Assembly: GCA_944392445.1 (NCBI GenBank)
Contig: CALXWT010000011.1
Span: forward strand, 1 to 42,142
Direction: 5' to 3'
Source of the DNA: an uncultured Clostridia bacterium
GTDB taxonomy: Bacteria > Bacillota > Clostridia > TANB77 > CAG-508
DNA length: 42,142 bases
The notes under the pieces are model-generated. The model saw nothing but the letters and a program-made list of their open reading frames with translations, searched no databases and had not been told where the DNA came from. Shown piece by piece: positions 15,639 through 25,064 of the stretch; position 1 is the first letter of the stretch, and each line of letters starts with the position of its first letter. The position numbers were made by a program, and so were the translations under genes.

Positions 15639-15736
15639 AATTTAAGGTATTAACAAAAAATAATCAATAAATAAAAATAGTAAGTTATCGCTGTGATTTA
15701 ATTGTTAAATTAAAAGAAAGGTAGAAGGTGATGTTA

Positions 15737-16345
15737 ATGAAAAAAGGAGTAAAAATTGTTCTAGTTATTGTAGTGTCATTATTACTACTTGCCATAATAT
15801 TTTTTACAGTGGACTATTTTAGAGTAAAAAAACAAGAAAAACCAATATTCTGTGTTAAAACGATAAGTTATGACGGTAGTAAAGTTACTTATTGGGGATT
15901 AGGATATAAAGTAATTAGATATGTGGGTGTTTCCCCAGATGAACCATATGAAAGAAATATTGGCACAAAAATAGGAAATTGGTTTATGAAATATGAATTG
16001 CCTAAAAACTATAATATTAAAATTGAATATAAAGGAAAGACAATTACAATAACTGATGAAAAAGATATAGAAACTATTAAGAATATATTAGTAAAATCAG
16101 AATATACTAATGATATATGTAGTGGAATGATTACTCATAAAATAGTTTTAAACAATGAAACTTACTACATAAAAGGATCTTGCAAGGAAATACAAAAAGA
16201 AAGTAAACAGGCAATGATAACTGATGAAGATTTGAACACAATAAATAATATTATTTTTAACATATTAAAAAATAAGTCTAATAATATTACAAATACTTTG
16301 CCAGATAACGATATAGTAATAAATGAAACAATAGGAATCCAATAG
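15737..16345 (+). CDS. Membrane-anchored paralogue of the 936-1937 protein
   Basis: ATG 15737 lies behind AGAAGGTGATGTTA. The 202-residue protein starts with a membrane helix and the block KKQEKPIFC, GLGYKVI and IGNWFMKYE, which matches the N-terminus of the chromosomal protein at 936-1937. The C-terminal half differs: it lacks the DUF4362-like segment and instead has TITITDEKDIETIKNILVKS and a two-cysteine strand pair. One copy on the element and one on the chromosome suggests past exchange. Confidence 0.7.
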   Translation: MKKGVKIVLVIVVSLLLLAIIFFTVDYFRVKKQEKPIFCVKTISYDGSKVTYWGLGYKVIRYVGVSPDEPYERNIGTKIGNWFMKYELPKNYNIKIEYKGKTITITDEKDIETIKNILVKSEYTNDICSGMITHKIVLNNETYYIKGSCKEIQKESKQAMITDEDLNTINNIIFNILKNKSNNITNTLPDNDIVINETIGIQ

Positions 16346-16398
16346 TTTAATTCCAAACTGATCAAATTATTGCGACAACTTACAAGATATATATAACA

Positions 16399-16431
16399 AG
16401 AACATTTACATTTTAGTAGATGTTCTTTTAA
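16399..16431 (+). terminator. Terminator before the transfer genes
   Basis: AGAACAT (16399-16405) pairs with ATGTTCT (16420-16426) and is followed by TTTTAATTT. It separates the cargo genes from the virD4 unit. Confidence 0.65.
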
Positions 16432-16478
16432 TTTACAAAAAAGGAGGAATGGTAGAATTCCAATAAAGGAGAAAGAAT

Positions 16479-18399
16479 ATAAGTAGAAGAATATTAATAA
16501 TTTTAGCAATTATAATTAGCATTTTTATTAATGCATATCTTTCGGTTAATTTACATTTTATATTAAGCAAAAACTTTGATGGCTTATTTAATATAAATAT
16601 TATGACAATAATAAATACTTTATTTAGTGAAAAGAAAGTATTTATTATTTTTTGTGTTTTAGAAATAATAATAATTTCATTTCTATTATTATTTTCTAAT
16701 AGAAAGAAAAACATATATCATAGCAATACAATAAAATTAACAAATAAAATAGAAGTTCCAATTCCAGTAGGAGATGGACAATATGGCACTTCGTGGTGGT
16801 TAGATAAAAAAGATTATAGTAAAATTTTTAAATGTAATATTTTAGATAGAAATAAAAAATATAATGAGGTTTCTTTTTCTTCAGGTGGTGTTATAACTAA
16901 TTTTGAAAGAAAAGATAATATAGAAAAATATTACTATATTGATGATAATGTTCATTTAACCATAGTAGGAAGTTCAGGATCAGGAAAAAGTAGAAGTATT
17001 ATAATACCAACGATAACTATGCTAGGTTTAGGTCGGAGAAAATATGTTCATAAGCGATGTTAAAGGTGAACTATATTTATATACAGCTACTAAATTAAAA
17101 GAATTAGGATATGATGTAATAGCTATTGATTATATACAGTTTTTAAAAAGCAATAAATACAATTATTTAGATATTGTCATAAATGCAGTTGAAGATGGAA
17201 ATATAGCTTTGGCAGAAAGTTTAGTTAATGATATTGTAAATGTATTAGTTACTAAAAATGATAAAACAGAACCTATATGGGTAAACGGAGAAATGTCAGT
17301 AATTAAGACAGCAATAATGGCAGTTGTACTTGAAAATAAAGGAAAAAGGAAATATCAAACACTTGCTAATGCTTATTACTTTGTTGCAGAAATGTTTAAA
17401 ACAGCAGAAGATGGAGAAATGTTAATTGATAAATATATGAAAAATAAAGATGCGGATGATCCAATTAAGAAGTTTTTTGCAGTAGCAGGAACAGCACCTT
17501 CAAAGACTCGAGGTAGTTTTGTTGCTGCAGCACTTTCAACTTTGCAAATGTTTATCAATGATTATGTGGCAAATAATACTCAAAAATCAGATTTTGATTT
17601 AAGAAATTTCGCAAAGAAAAAGACAGCAATCTATATGTTATTACCAGATGACAGAGATACATATCATAAATTAGGAAGTTTATTAGTACAACAAATTTAC
17701 ACATCACTTGTTGAAACAAGTAGAACTGAAGGTGGAGAACTAGGTATAAGAATGAATTTTATATTAGATGAATTTGCAAACTTTACCAAAATTGATTCAT
17801 TCCAGTCAATGCTAACAGTTTCGAGAAGTAGAAATATTAGATTTATAATATGCTTACAAAGTTTTGCTCAATTAGAAGAACGATATGGAAAAGAAGGAGC
17901 ACAAAATATTTTAGATAATTGTGCTTGGATGTATTTGAAAAGTGCTAATATAGATACAGCAACAAAAATATCAGATAAATTAGGAACATATACAGCTCAA
18001 AGTTATGGAGAAAGCAGTAATTCAAATATAAAAAATGATAGAAGTAGTAGTAGCATGAGTCTTGTTTCAAGAAAACTATTAACAGCAGATGAAGTACAAA
18101 GGATAGAAAGTCCATATATTTTATTAATGATAGCAGGAAAACCACCTGCTATTTTAAATGTACCAGATATTTCAAAAATGTACTTTAACCAAATTAACTG
18201 TATGGGAACAAAAGCAGAAAATACAAGATTAAGAATTGAAAGAGAAAAAGATAGAAAGGAAAGTAAACTAGAAAAAATAAAGATTTGGGAGATATGGAAA
18301 AAGTATTATAATTTAGAACTTGAAGATTATAGTATTGAAGAAAATGAGGAAATAGTAAATATGATAAAGAATAATTTGGAAAGGAAGATAAAAAGTTGA
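16479..18399 (+). CDS. virD4: VirD4-like type IV coupling protein (ATA start, +1 shift at codon 186)
   Basis: Read with one +1 shift, this is a 639-residue coupling ATPase that brings the relaxase-DNA complex to the channel. An AAGGAG (16466-16471) stands 7 bases before ATA 16479. No ATG, GTG or TTG exists in frame between the upstream stop and residue 42, yet the first membrane helix (RRILIILAIIISIFI) is needed. A second helix follows at about 45-65. Walker A GSSGSGKS is near residue 163. At codon 186 the frame breaks: GLG then CGG. Skipping the C gives GLG-GENMFISDVKGELY, the expected sequence after the P-loop. Walker B-like FILDEFANF is near 430 (shifted frame), and the C-terminal helical region ends after LLTADEVQRI and ILLMIAGKPP. 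Confidence 0.92.
17034..17036 (+). other. In-frame CGG frameshift site, VirD4
   Basis: Context GGT-C-GGA-GAA. The zero frame stops 9 codons later at TAA 17061. The +1 frame gives GLG-GENMFISDVKGE, the standard VirD4 sequence. Confidence 0.88.
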
Positions 18400-18746
18400 A
18401 ACTAAAAAAGGAAAATGTAAGAAAGATTATTAAGATTATATTTAAAATTATATTAGTAATTATTTTGTTAAATACAATGCAACAAGTTGTCAATGCATCT
18501 AGTTTAGAAAGTACAAAATTAGTAATTGGAACTGAAAAATTAGTAGATGCAGTAATAAGTTGGTTGGTAGGAATAGGCATAACGATTTGTGGAGGTTACT
18601 TCATCTATTATGTGTATTGTTTAAAGACAAATGATGAAGGAGAAAGACGAAGAAATATGCAAAATATAAAGACAACATTAATTGCTATGGTACTTATAAC
18701 ATGTGGATTAGCATTAATAGATACAATATTAGGATTCTACAAGTAA
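18396..18746 (+). CDS. VirB2-like small transfer protein
   Basis: TTG 18396 overlaps the virD4 stop. The 116-residue protein has a signal-like N-terminal helix (IIKIIFKIILVIILLNTM), a short outside part, then two membrane helices (WLVGIGITICGGYFIYYVY and TTLIAMVLITCGLALIDTIL) separated by a charged loop. Size, topology and location between the coupling protein and the VirB6-like gene fit a TrbC/VirB2-type pilin-like component of Gram-positive type IV secretion systems. Confidence 0.7.
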   Translation: MKLKKENVRKIIKIIFKIILVIILLNTMQQVVNASSLESTKLVIGTEKLVDAVISWLVGIGITICGGYFIYYVYCLKTNDEGERRRNMQNIKTTLIAMVLITCGLALIDTILGFYK

Positions 18747-18785
18747 ATATAAAGAGAATTTATATAAAAAGAAGGTGATACATAT

Positions 18786-19628
18786 ATGGCAGATATGCTT
18801 GTAGAACTCATAGAAAGTTTTATTGGAGGCTCTGAAGCAACATTAAACTCTCTTTTTAAAAGCATGGTAAATTTAGTTTTCCATATAGAAAGAGAGCTCA
18901 GTAATTTAAAATTAGCAGATGGTAGTTTTATAAATTTTAATAAAATTTATGAGACTATTTTTAGTTTCGCAATATATATTCTAATTATTGTTTTTATTAG
19001 TAAAGCTATAAAAATTTATTTTATGATGCGAGAAGGAGATGCAGAAGAAAATCCTATTCAATTAATGATAGGAATGATTAAAGCGGTAATTATTATGATA
19101 TGTTTTAAAGAAATTTATAACATATTTGTAGGAATAGTACAAGAATTTTTAAATGGAATATTATCCAATATGACTGTTCAAGGAACAAATTTAGCAGAAA
19201 TTTTAACAGGCAATATGGGGGGAGGAATATTTACTGCAGTTGCTTGTTTAGTATTATTGATTGTATGGCTTATATTAATTTGTCAATTTATTATGAAAGG
19301 AATAGAAATTCTTGTAATGAGACTAGGAATACCTTTTGCATCAATTGGACTTTTAAATTCTGATAATGGTGTTTTTACAGAGTATGTAAGAGATTTTCTA
19401 CTTACTGCTTTTACTCTTGTTGTTCAACTAGGCTTATTAAATTTATCAATATTAGCACTTGTTAATGGTCATTTAATTTATGGAATTGCAATAGCAATCG
19501 TATCTGTAAATACACCAATGATGCTAGGAAAATTTATGATAAGACCAAATGGAAGTCTAATAAACAGTATGGGAAATACTGCAAGATCAATAAGAGCATT
19601 AATGCCAAATTGGAGAAGGAGGAGATAG
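18786..19628 (+). CDS. VirB6/TrbL-like channel membrane protein
   Basis: The 280-residue protein has about six membrane helices (near residues 57-77, 93-112, 148-170, 180-200, 205-230 and 232-250). The ISKAIKIYFMMREGDAEENP segment and the end RPNGSLINSMGNTARSIRAL are typical of the TrbL/VirB6 proteins of Firmicutes ICEs. It should form the inner-membrane part of the transfer channel. RBS AGAAGGTGATACATAT-ATG. Confidence 0.85.
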   Translation: MADMLVELIESFIGGSEATLNSLFKSMVNLVFHIERELSNLKLADGSFINFNKIYETIFSFAIYILIIVFISKAIKIYFMMREGDAEENPIQLMIGMIKAVIIMICFKEIYNIFVGIVQEFLNGILSNMTVQGTNLAEILTGNMGGGIFTAVACLVLLIVWLILICQFIMKGIEILVMRLGIPFASIGLLNSDNGVFTEYVRDFLLTAFTLVVQLGLLNLSILALVNGHLIYGIAIAIVSVNTPMMLGKFMIRPNGSLINSMGNTARSIRALMPNWRRRR

Positions 19629-19631
19629 AAT

Positions 19632-20234
19632 ATCGAAACTTTACAAGAATTAATAGGAATATTAAGAAATATAGGAATTGGAATTGCAGGGGTTACATTT
19701 ATTATATTATTAATAAAAATGAGTATAGAGCCAGATGAAAAAAGTAAATATATAAAATTAACTAAACATTTACTAATTGCAACAATATTAATAACAATTT
19801 CATTTAGTCTAGTTGATATACCTAAAATGTATTTTGGAAGTACGGTTGAGATAGTAGATGAAGGGGCATCTGATATGACAATAGAAAAAGTAGAAGATAA
19901 AGATTGTCAAGATAGAGAAGTAGTTAATTTAGGAGGAAAAAGGTATGTCGTAACTGATACAGGAAAAAAATTGGCAGCACTTACTGATGATGAGCCACTA
20001 CATTATGCGTTTGGATTATATTCAGAAGGTAAAGTAGTAGATAATGTTTCGTATTTAAGGTTATTTAATGAGTGCCAAGATTTTTGGAAAGGATATTATG
20101 CAGATATACAATATTACAGAGATGCAGATGGATTTATATTTCCCACTACATATACTTATCCAGAATACATTAATGCAAAATCAAATCAAAATAATAATAT
20201 AGAAACAGGAGGAAATGATAACAATGGAAAGTAA
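19632..20234 (+). CDS. Transfer membrane protein (ATC start)
   Basis: AAGGAGG (19616-19622) lies 9 bases before ATC 19632, giving (M)ETLQELIGILRNIGIGIAG. A stop at 19626 excludes any upstream start. The first ATG, at 19719, lies behind the first membrane helix. The 200-residue protein has two helices (about residues 11-29 and 40-58) and a soluble outside domain (DKDCQDREVVNLGGKRYVV, LFNECQDFWKGYYADIQYY) with two cysteines. It lies between the VirB6-like and PrgI genes, so it is probably a channel component. The unusual start codon is the main oddity. Confidence 0.72.
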   Translation: METLQELIGILRNIGIGIAGVTFIILLIKMSIEPDEKSKYIKLTKHLLIATILITISFSLVDIPKMYFGSTVEIVDEGASDMTIEKVEDKDCQDREVVNLGGKRYVVTDTGKKLAALTDDEPLHYAFGLYSEGKVVDNVSYLRLFNECQDFWKGYYADIQYYRDADGFIFPTTYTYPEYINAKSNQNNNIETGGNDNNGK

Positions 20235-20556
20235 AAGATTATTAAAAATACCAAGTCAAATAAGATTAAAAACGGAGTTTTTTGAAGGTTTTGGTACACA
20301 AGAATTAATAAGAACAATAATATGTGGTGTAATTGCCAGTGTTATAGCTTATATTATTTATTTAATATTTAAACAAGCATTAATATCGACACTTATAGTT
20401 ATAGGAACAATAGTAATGAGTGTTATTTTTTTTACAAAAAGCAGAAATAATTTTTCAATGTCAGATTCTATAAGGAATATATTAAAATTTCAGACAATGC
20501 AAAGAAAATATAAGTATGTCGGAGGTGATTTTTATAATAAAAAAGTTGTTAAGTAA
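20224..20556 (+). CDS. PrgI family conjugative transfer protein
   Basis: ATG 20224 stands 11 bases behind AGGAGG; ATG 20215 is too close to it. The 110-residue protein has the PrgI layout: a short N-terminal part with IPSQIRLKTEFFEGFGTQEL, two close membrane helices (about 25-45 and 50-68), and a short C-terminal tail ending YVGGDFYNKKVVK. PrgI proteins are universal in Gram-positive transfer systems next to VirB4. In TATGTC GGA GGT near its end, a GGA codon follows a C in normal frame and is read without any shift. Confidence 0.85.
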   Translation: MESKRLLKIPSQIRLKTEFFEGFGTQELIRTIICGVIASVIAYIIYLIFKQALISTLIVIGTIVMSVIFFTKSRNNFSMSDSIRNILKFQTMQRKYKYVGGDFYNKKVVK

Positions 20557-21154
20557 CAAAAAGGATATATCTTTAAATGAATTTTTAAATATAGCAGATA
20601 TAACAGAAGAAGGCTATGCAATTACAATAGATGGTTATATATTAATGTTTTTAAATATAAAACCACAAAATTTCGAGCTGTTATCTGAACAAGAACTTGA
20701 AAATAAAATGAATTATATGAGTGTAGAATTTTCGAATGAGCAATATCCATATAAAATATTAATTATGCCCAAAATATTAGATATTTCAGATAATATAAAA
20801 GAACAGGAAACATTAAAACAAATGATAAACAATGATAAATTTATACAAATAATTAATAACAGAATACAATTCTTATTAAATTTGGTTACTAATAAAGAAA
20901 TCATAGAAAATGAATTTTATTTAGTTATTTGGGAAAAAGAAACAGAAAAGTCAAAAATAGAGTTACAAAAGAGAGCTAATAATTGGAAGAATAGATTAAG
21001 AAATTGTGAATTAAAAAGTGAAATATTAAGTAAAGACGATATTATTTATTTAATAAAATTTTTTAATTTACAGGCATATAAAGATGAAGGAAATGATTAC
21101 GAGAATCACATCACAAAAATTAAAAGAAAGGAGTTAAATGTTAAAAACAAATGA
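20534..21154 (+). CDS. Stand-alone VirB4 N-terminal-domain-like protein (ATA start)
   Basis: GGAGGTGATTTTT precedes ATA 20534 and ATA 20537; an in-frame ATG at 20516 has no ribosome binding site and lies before it. The roughly 206-residue protein contains ITEEGYAITIDGYILMFLNI and KPQNFELLSEQE, which resembles the N-terminal barrel of VirB4/TraE-type ATPases (YAITEDGRYV, PINFLLRS). No ATPase motifs follow. The complete VirB4 lies 700 bases downstream with its own N-domain. It could be a paralogous structural subunit. It overlaps the methyltransferase gene by 17 bases. Confidence 0.65.
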   Translation: MIKKLLSNKKDISLNEFLNIADITEEGYAITIDGYILMFLNIKPQNFELLSEQELENKMNYMSVEFSNEQYPYKILIMPKILDISDNIKEQETLKQMINNDKFIQIINNRIQFLLNLVTNKEIIENEFYLVIWEKETEKSKIELQKRANNWKNRLRNCELKSEILSKDDIIYLIKFFNLQAYKDEGNDYENHITKIKRKELNVKNK

Positions 21155-21854
21155 AATATACAATATAGATTGTATGGAAGGATTAAAACTAATTGATGAT
21201 AATAGTATAGACCTAGTAATTATAGACCCACCATACCTACTTAATATAAATAATGTAAAAAATCTTTCAAATATGAATAGATATGCAAATGATTTGTTAA
21301 ATTTAAAAGATGGGTTTGATTTAAAAGTATTGGATTTACTAATTCAAAAAATGAAGAAAATTAATATTTATATTTATTGTTCAAAAAGGCAAGTAAAAGA
21401 TTTACTAAATTACTTTAGTAATAAAAACTGTAATCATGAAATATTAACTTGGCATAAACAAAATCCATCTCCACTAATAAATAACAATTATTTGCCTGAT
21501 ACGGAATACATATTATTTTTTAGAGAAAAAGGAGTTAAATTATATGGAAATTATCATACTAAAAGAAAGTATTATATCTCATTAACTAATAAAGTTGATA
21601 AACAAAAATATAAACACCCAACAATAAAACCGTTGGAATTAATAGAGTATCATATAGAAAACTCTAGTAAGGAGGGAGATTTAATATTAGATTGTTTCGC
21701 TGGTAGTGGGACAACACTTGTAGGAGCAATAAATAAAAATAGAAGATATATAGGATTTGAAATTGATAAAAATTATTATGAAATAGCAAAGAAAAGAATT
21801 GAAGAGGCAGTTCTTAAAAAGAGAGGTAATAAAACTGAAAAAGACACAATATAA
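21138..21854 (+). CDS. DNA (N4-cytosine or N6-adenine) methyltransferase
   Basis: The 238-residue protein has the catalytic DPPY motif (VIIDPPYLLN near residue 30) before the SAM-binding block LDCFAGSGTTLVGA near 200. This is the order of beta-class enzymes of the HpaI/HinfI-like kind. It also carries HPTIKPLELIEYHI, typical of the group. No restriction enzyme is next to it, so it is a solitary methylase that could protect the element in new hosts. It lies between transfer genes. RBS AAAGGAGTTAA-ATG. MetK on the same element could supply its cofactor. Confidence 0.9.
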   Translation: MLKTNEIYNIDCMEGLKLIDDNSIDLVIIDPPYLLNINNVKNLSNMNRYANDLLNLKDGFDLKVLDLLIQKMKKINIYIYCSKRQVKDLLNYFSNKNCNHEILTWHKQNPSPLINNNYLPDTEYILFFREKGVKLYGNYHTKRKYYISLTNKVDKQKYKHPTIKPLELIEYHIENSSKEGDLILDCFAGSGTTLVGAINKNRRYIGFEIDKNYYEIAKKRIEEAVLKKRGNKTEKDTI

Positions 21855-23617
21855 TTATGATTTAATAAATCTTTTAACTCCATGTCGGAGGTTTTAAATT
21901 TGATAGAAATAAGATATATTTAGGAGATAAATTTGCAAAGATTTATACAATAATACATTATCCAACTAATGTTGAACTAGGATGGCTCGGAAAGATAGTA
22001 AATGAAATCGGAGCAGTTTTCTCGATAAATATAGAGCCAACTGATAATTCAGAATTATTAGAAGGATTAGATAGAAGAATTAGAGATGCAACAGCACTTG
22101 CAAAGTTAGCAAAGAATGAATCTAGTAAACAATTAAAAGAGAAAGAAATAAAAGAAGCTAGTGAAATTATTAGTAGAATACTACAAAATAATGAAGTTGT
22201 TTCATATTTAAGCATTTATATTTTAGTAACAGATGAAAATGAAAATAACTTAAATAAAAAGTGTAAGGAGATTGAAAAAGAAGTAATAAAACAAAAATTG
22301 AAAATAAGACCATTGACAAATTTTTTATTACAAGAAGGCTTTAAATCAATTGCACCATTTTTCACAATACAAAGAGAAATAAATAATTATTTTAAAAGAA
22401 ATATTTTGACATCAACATTTACAGGAGGTTTTTTGTTTAACAAAAATACATTTATTGATGAAAAAGGATATTATCTAGGTATTAATGAAAAAGGAGGTAT
22501 TGTAATTTTTAATATGTGGCAAAAAGATTCTGATAGAACTAATAGTAATATGGTTATTGTTGGTAGTTCAGGATCAGGAAAAAGTGTTGCTGTAAAGCAT
22601 ATTGCATATAATGAAATACCTAGTAGTAAAATATTAATTATAGATCCCGAAAATGAATATTCCTACCTTTGTAAAAATTTAGGAGGAAAGATTATAAATT
22701 GTAATGGAGGAGAAAAAGGAGGAATATTAAATCCACTACAGGTAAGAATAGATAGAGAAGAAGATTCAAATTCATTAGCATTACATTTTCAATTTTTAAG
22801 AACATTTTTTTCAATTTTATATCCTAGTTTACAAGATATGGAGTTCTCTGCACTAGAGTTATTACTAGAAGAACTATATAAAAAGTTTAATATAAGTAAA
22901 AATACTAATATTGCTAAATTAAAAAATACAGATTTTCCTAAATTGGAAGATTTGTATTTTTTTATAGAAGAAAAAAACAAGCAAAAATATAATGTAATAT
23001 ACGAAAAGATTTTGTCATTAATAAGACCAATTTGTGTTGGTCAATCATCAGATATATGGAATGGTTATACTAATATTGATATTAATACTGACATGACAGT
23101 ATTTAATACAAGCAGTATGCATAAGTTCCAAGAACAATACAAAAGAGCACAATATTACAATATAATGTCATACTGTTGGGATTTCTTGAGCAGAGATGTA
23201 AATGAAAGAACAATTCTTATAGCAGATGAATGCCACATGTTAATAGACCCTAATATTCCACAAACTCTTGAATATTTAAAAAATATTAGTAAAAGAGCAA
23301 GAAAATATAATTCAAATATTATTGTTATAACTCAATCAATTCAGGATTTCCTAAATGAAAAAATTAGATTATATGGACAAAGCTTATTTACTAATAGTAC
23401 ATATAAATTATTCTTTAAATTAGATGGTCAAGACTTAAGAGATGTACAAGAAACATTTAAGCTGACGGATAAAGAAACACAATTAATCTATAATGCTAAA
23501 ATAGGAGAGGCTCTGTTCATAGCAGGTATTAGAAAAATATTCATTAATATGTATATAGACCAAGAAGAGTTAAAAAAGATAGATGAGAAGTTCAGGAGTC
23601 AGCCAATATATGCATAA
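21835..23617 (+). CDS. virB4: VirB4-like transfer ATPase (+1 shift near codon 18; start uncertain)
   Basis: The coherent protein is about 593 residues. Before the break the frame reads KKTQYNYDLINLLTPC, then CGG AGG TTT TAA. Skipping the C at 21886 gives PC-GGFKFDRNKIYLGDKFAKI and leads into a full VirB4: YPTNVELGWLGKI, an N-domain, Walker A GSSGSGKSVAVKH near residue 244, Walker B ILIADECHML near 464, and the Q-motif VITQSIQDF. No ATG precedes the break in frame. CTG 21835 lies 8 bases behind AGAGAGG; TTG 21799 inside the methylase gene is the alternative. VirB4 energises channel assembly. Confidence 0.9.
21886..21888 (+). other. In-frame CGG frameshift site, VirB4
   Basis: Context TGT-C-GGA-GGT. 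The zero frame is CGG AGG TTT TAA. The +1 frame gives PC-GGFKF and the rest of VirB4. Confidence 0.82.
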
Positions 23618-24176
23618 AATATTATATTTATCAATAGGAGTTACTCTTTTTGTAATTATAATAGGTTGTGCATTTTTAGAGTTTGGAAATAGTACATCTA
23701 AAGAAAATAACAAATATACAAATGATATTAAAATTGAAGACAATATACAATATAAAGGAAAATTTCCAATACCAGTTGCAAATTTTCAAGTTGTAACAAG
23801 TGCATTTGGAAATAGAGAAGGTGGTGGAGTAGTATCATCTAATCATAAGGGAATTGATTTGGTAGGAGAAAAGAATAGTAATATTATTTGTGTAAAAGTT
23901 GGGACAGTCACATGGGCAGGATGGCAGAATGGATATGGAAATTGTGTAGAAATAAAGCACAAAGATGAAAATGGGAATATATTTTATACATTTTATGCTC
24001 ACATGCAAGATAATTCTTTAAAAGTAAAAGAAAATCAAGAAGTAATTGAAGGTCAAATTATAGGAATACAAGGAACAACAGGAAATTCAACAGGTGATCA
24101 TTTACATTTTGAAATAAGATTAGCAAATAAAGTGCAGATAGATCCTGCACCATATTTATTTGAAGAAATGGAGTAA
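23610..24176 (+). CDS. M23 family peptidoglycan peptidase of the transfer system
   Basis: ATG 23610, inside the end of virB4, is preceded by CAGGAG. The 188-residue protein has one membrane helix (residues 4-22) and then a LytM/M23 domain. VTSAFGNREG and HKGIDLVG give the first zinc ligands (H...D), FYAHM and HLHFE give the HxH motif, and the domain ends with a DPAPYL block. It should cut the host wall locally for the conjugation channel, a role more often filled by a CHAP or NlpC/P60 enzyme in Gram-positive ICEs. Confidence 0.9.
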   Translation: MHKILYLSIGVTLFVIIIGCAFLEFGNSTSKENNKYTNDIKIEDNIQYKGKFPIPVANFQVVTSAFGNREGGGVVSSNHKGIDLVGEKNSNIICVKVGTVTWAGWQNGYGNCVEIKHKDENGNIFYTFYAHMQDNSLKVKENQEVIEGQIIGIQGTTGNSTGDHLHFEIRLANKVQIDPAPYLFEEME

Positions 24177-24179
24177 TTG

Positions 24180-24374
24180 ATGAATAAAGATTTTGAACAT
24201 AAAAAAGAATTAGTACATTATGTGTTGATATTAATAATTATAGTTATTATTGTTATTTTTAACAATACTTTTTGGAAAATTGGAAAAAGTGAAGTAGAAA
24301 ATAATAACATAGAATTTCTAAAATCTGGCAATATAATTTATAATGTACCATTTGAAGAACAATGGTTTGATTAA
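24180..24374 (+). CDS. Small single-pass membrane protein
   Basis: ATG 24180 is chosen over TTG 24177. The 64-residue protein has a charged start (DFEHKKELVHY), one membrane helix (VLILIIIVIIVIFNNTFW) and an outside tail ending YNVPFEEQWFD. It is tightly packed between the M23 and next transfer gene. No family is recognised. Confidence 0.6.
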   Translation: MNKDFEHKKELVHYVLILIIIVIIVIFNNTFWKIGKSEVENNNIEFLKSGNIIYNVPFEEQWFD

Positions 24375-24387
24375 GGAGGTGGTAAAT

Positions 24388-25056
24388 GTGCTTAATTATA
24401 TTGCTAAAAATGAAACAAAAAATATAATACAAAAGATATGTGTAGAAAAAAATATATTAGTTTTATATGAGACTCATAATGATATTAATATAGAAGAATA
24501 CATAAAAAGAACGAATGTAAATTTTAATGTATTAAGATATTTTATAATTGATTTAGAGTGCATTATAGATTTAAATAATTTTCCTAAAATTATTAGTCAA
24601 TTAAAAATAATGTATCCAAAAATAAGAATAATTGTTATGGCAAGTTATAATAATAATTATCTGTTGCTTGAACAATTGTATCAATTAAAAATATATAATA
24701 TTGTTGATACAGATTTAGTACAAAATATAGAAAAGCAAATGTTAGATGCACTTTCTGAAAAAGGAATACAAAAGAAACAAGTTAGAAGATTCGATATACA
24801 AGAACAAGAGAAAAAAATTAAGAAGAATAAACAAAAAGAAAAGCTAAAATATACTATTACAAATATAAAGAAAAAAATCAAAAAAGAAAATATGCATGAA
24901 AAAAGTAATGTATATTTTCTTTTTTTGGAAACAGTTACAAGAATTGTAAAATTACTATCTTACATTTTATTTTTCATATTAACAAGTATAGGTATAACTG
25001 TATTATTTAATGAAAATTTAAGAAATATGATGTTACAAATTATTGAAGGGAGGTGA
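24388..25056 (+). CDS. Transfer-region protein with receiver-like fold and C-terminal membrane helix
   Basis: GTG 24388 follows AAGGAGGTGGTAAAT. The 222-residue protein has alternating strands and helices in the first 120 residues (NILVLYETHND, FNVLRYFIIDLECII, IRIIVMASYNNNYLLLEQLY), as in CpaE/receiver-like domains but without their active residues. A lysine-rich coiled linker (130-175) and one membrane helix (LSYILFFILTSIGITVLF) follow. It is probably a structural or regulatory partner of the channel; function unknown. Confidence 0.6.
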   Translation: MLNYIAKNETKNIIQKICVEKNILVLYETHNDINIEEYIKRTNVNFNVLRYFIIDLECIIDLNNFPKIISQLKIMYPKIRIIVMASYNNNYLLLEQLYQLKIYNIVDTDLVQNIEKQMLDALSEKGIQKKQVRRFDIQEQEKKIKKNKQKEKLKYTITNIKKKIKKENMHEKSNVYFLFLETVTRIVKLLSYILFFILTSIGITVLFNENLRNMMLQIIEGR

Positions 25057-25064
25057 TGAAGAAT

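Noticed and set aside
20516-20518. ATG 20516 as start of the VirB4 N-domain-like gene
   Set aside because: No Shine-Dalgarno precedes it and the strong GGAGGTGAT lies downstream of it, pointing at ATA 20534 or 20537.
21985-21990. CTC GGA in VirB4 and similar C-GGN pairs as further shift sites
   Set aside because: Here the C is the third base of an ordinary in-frame codon (WLGKI), and the protein continues in the same frame. Only in-frame CGG is followed by a frame change.
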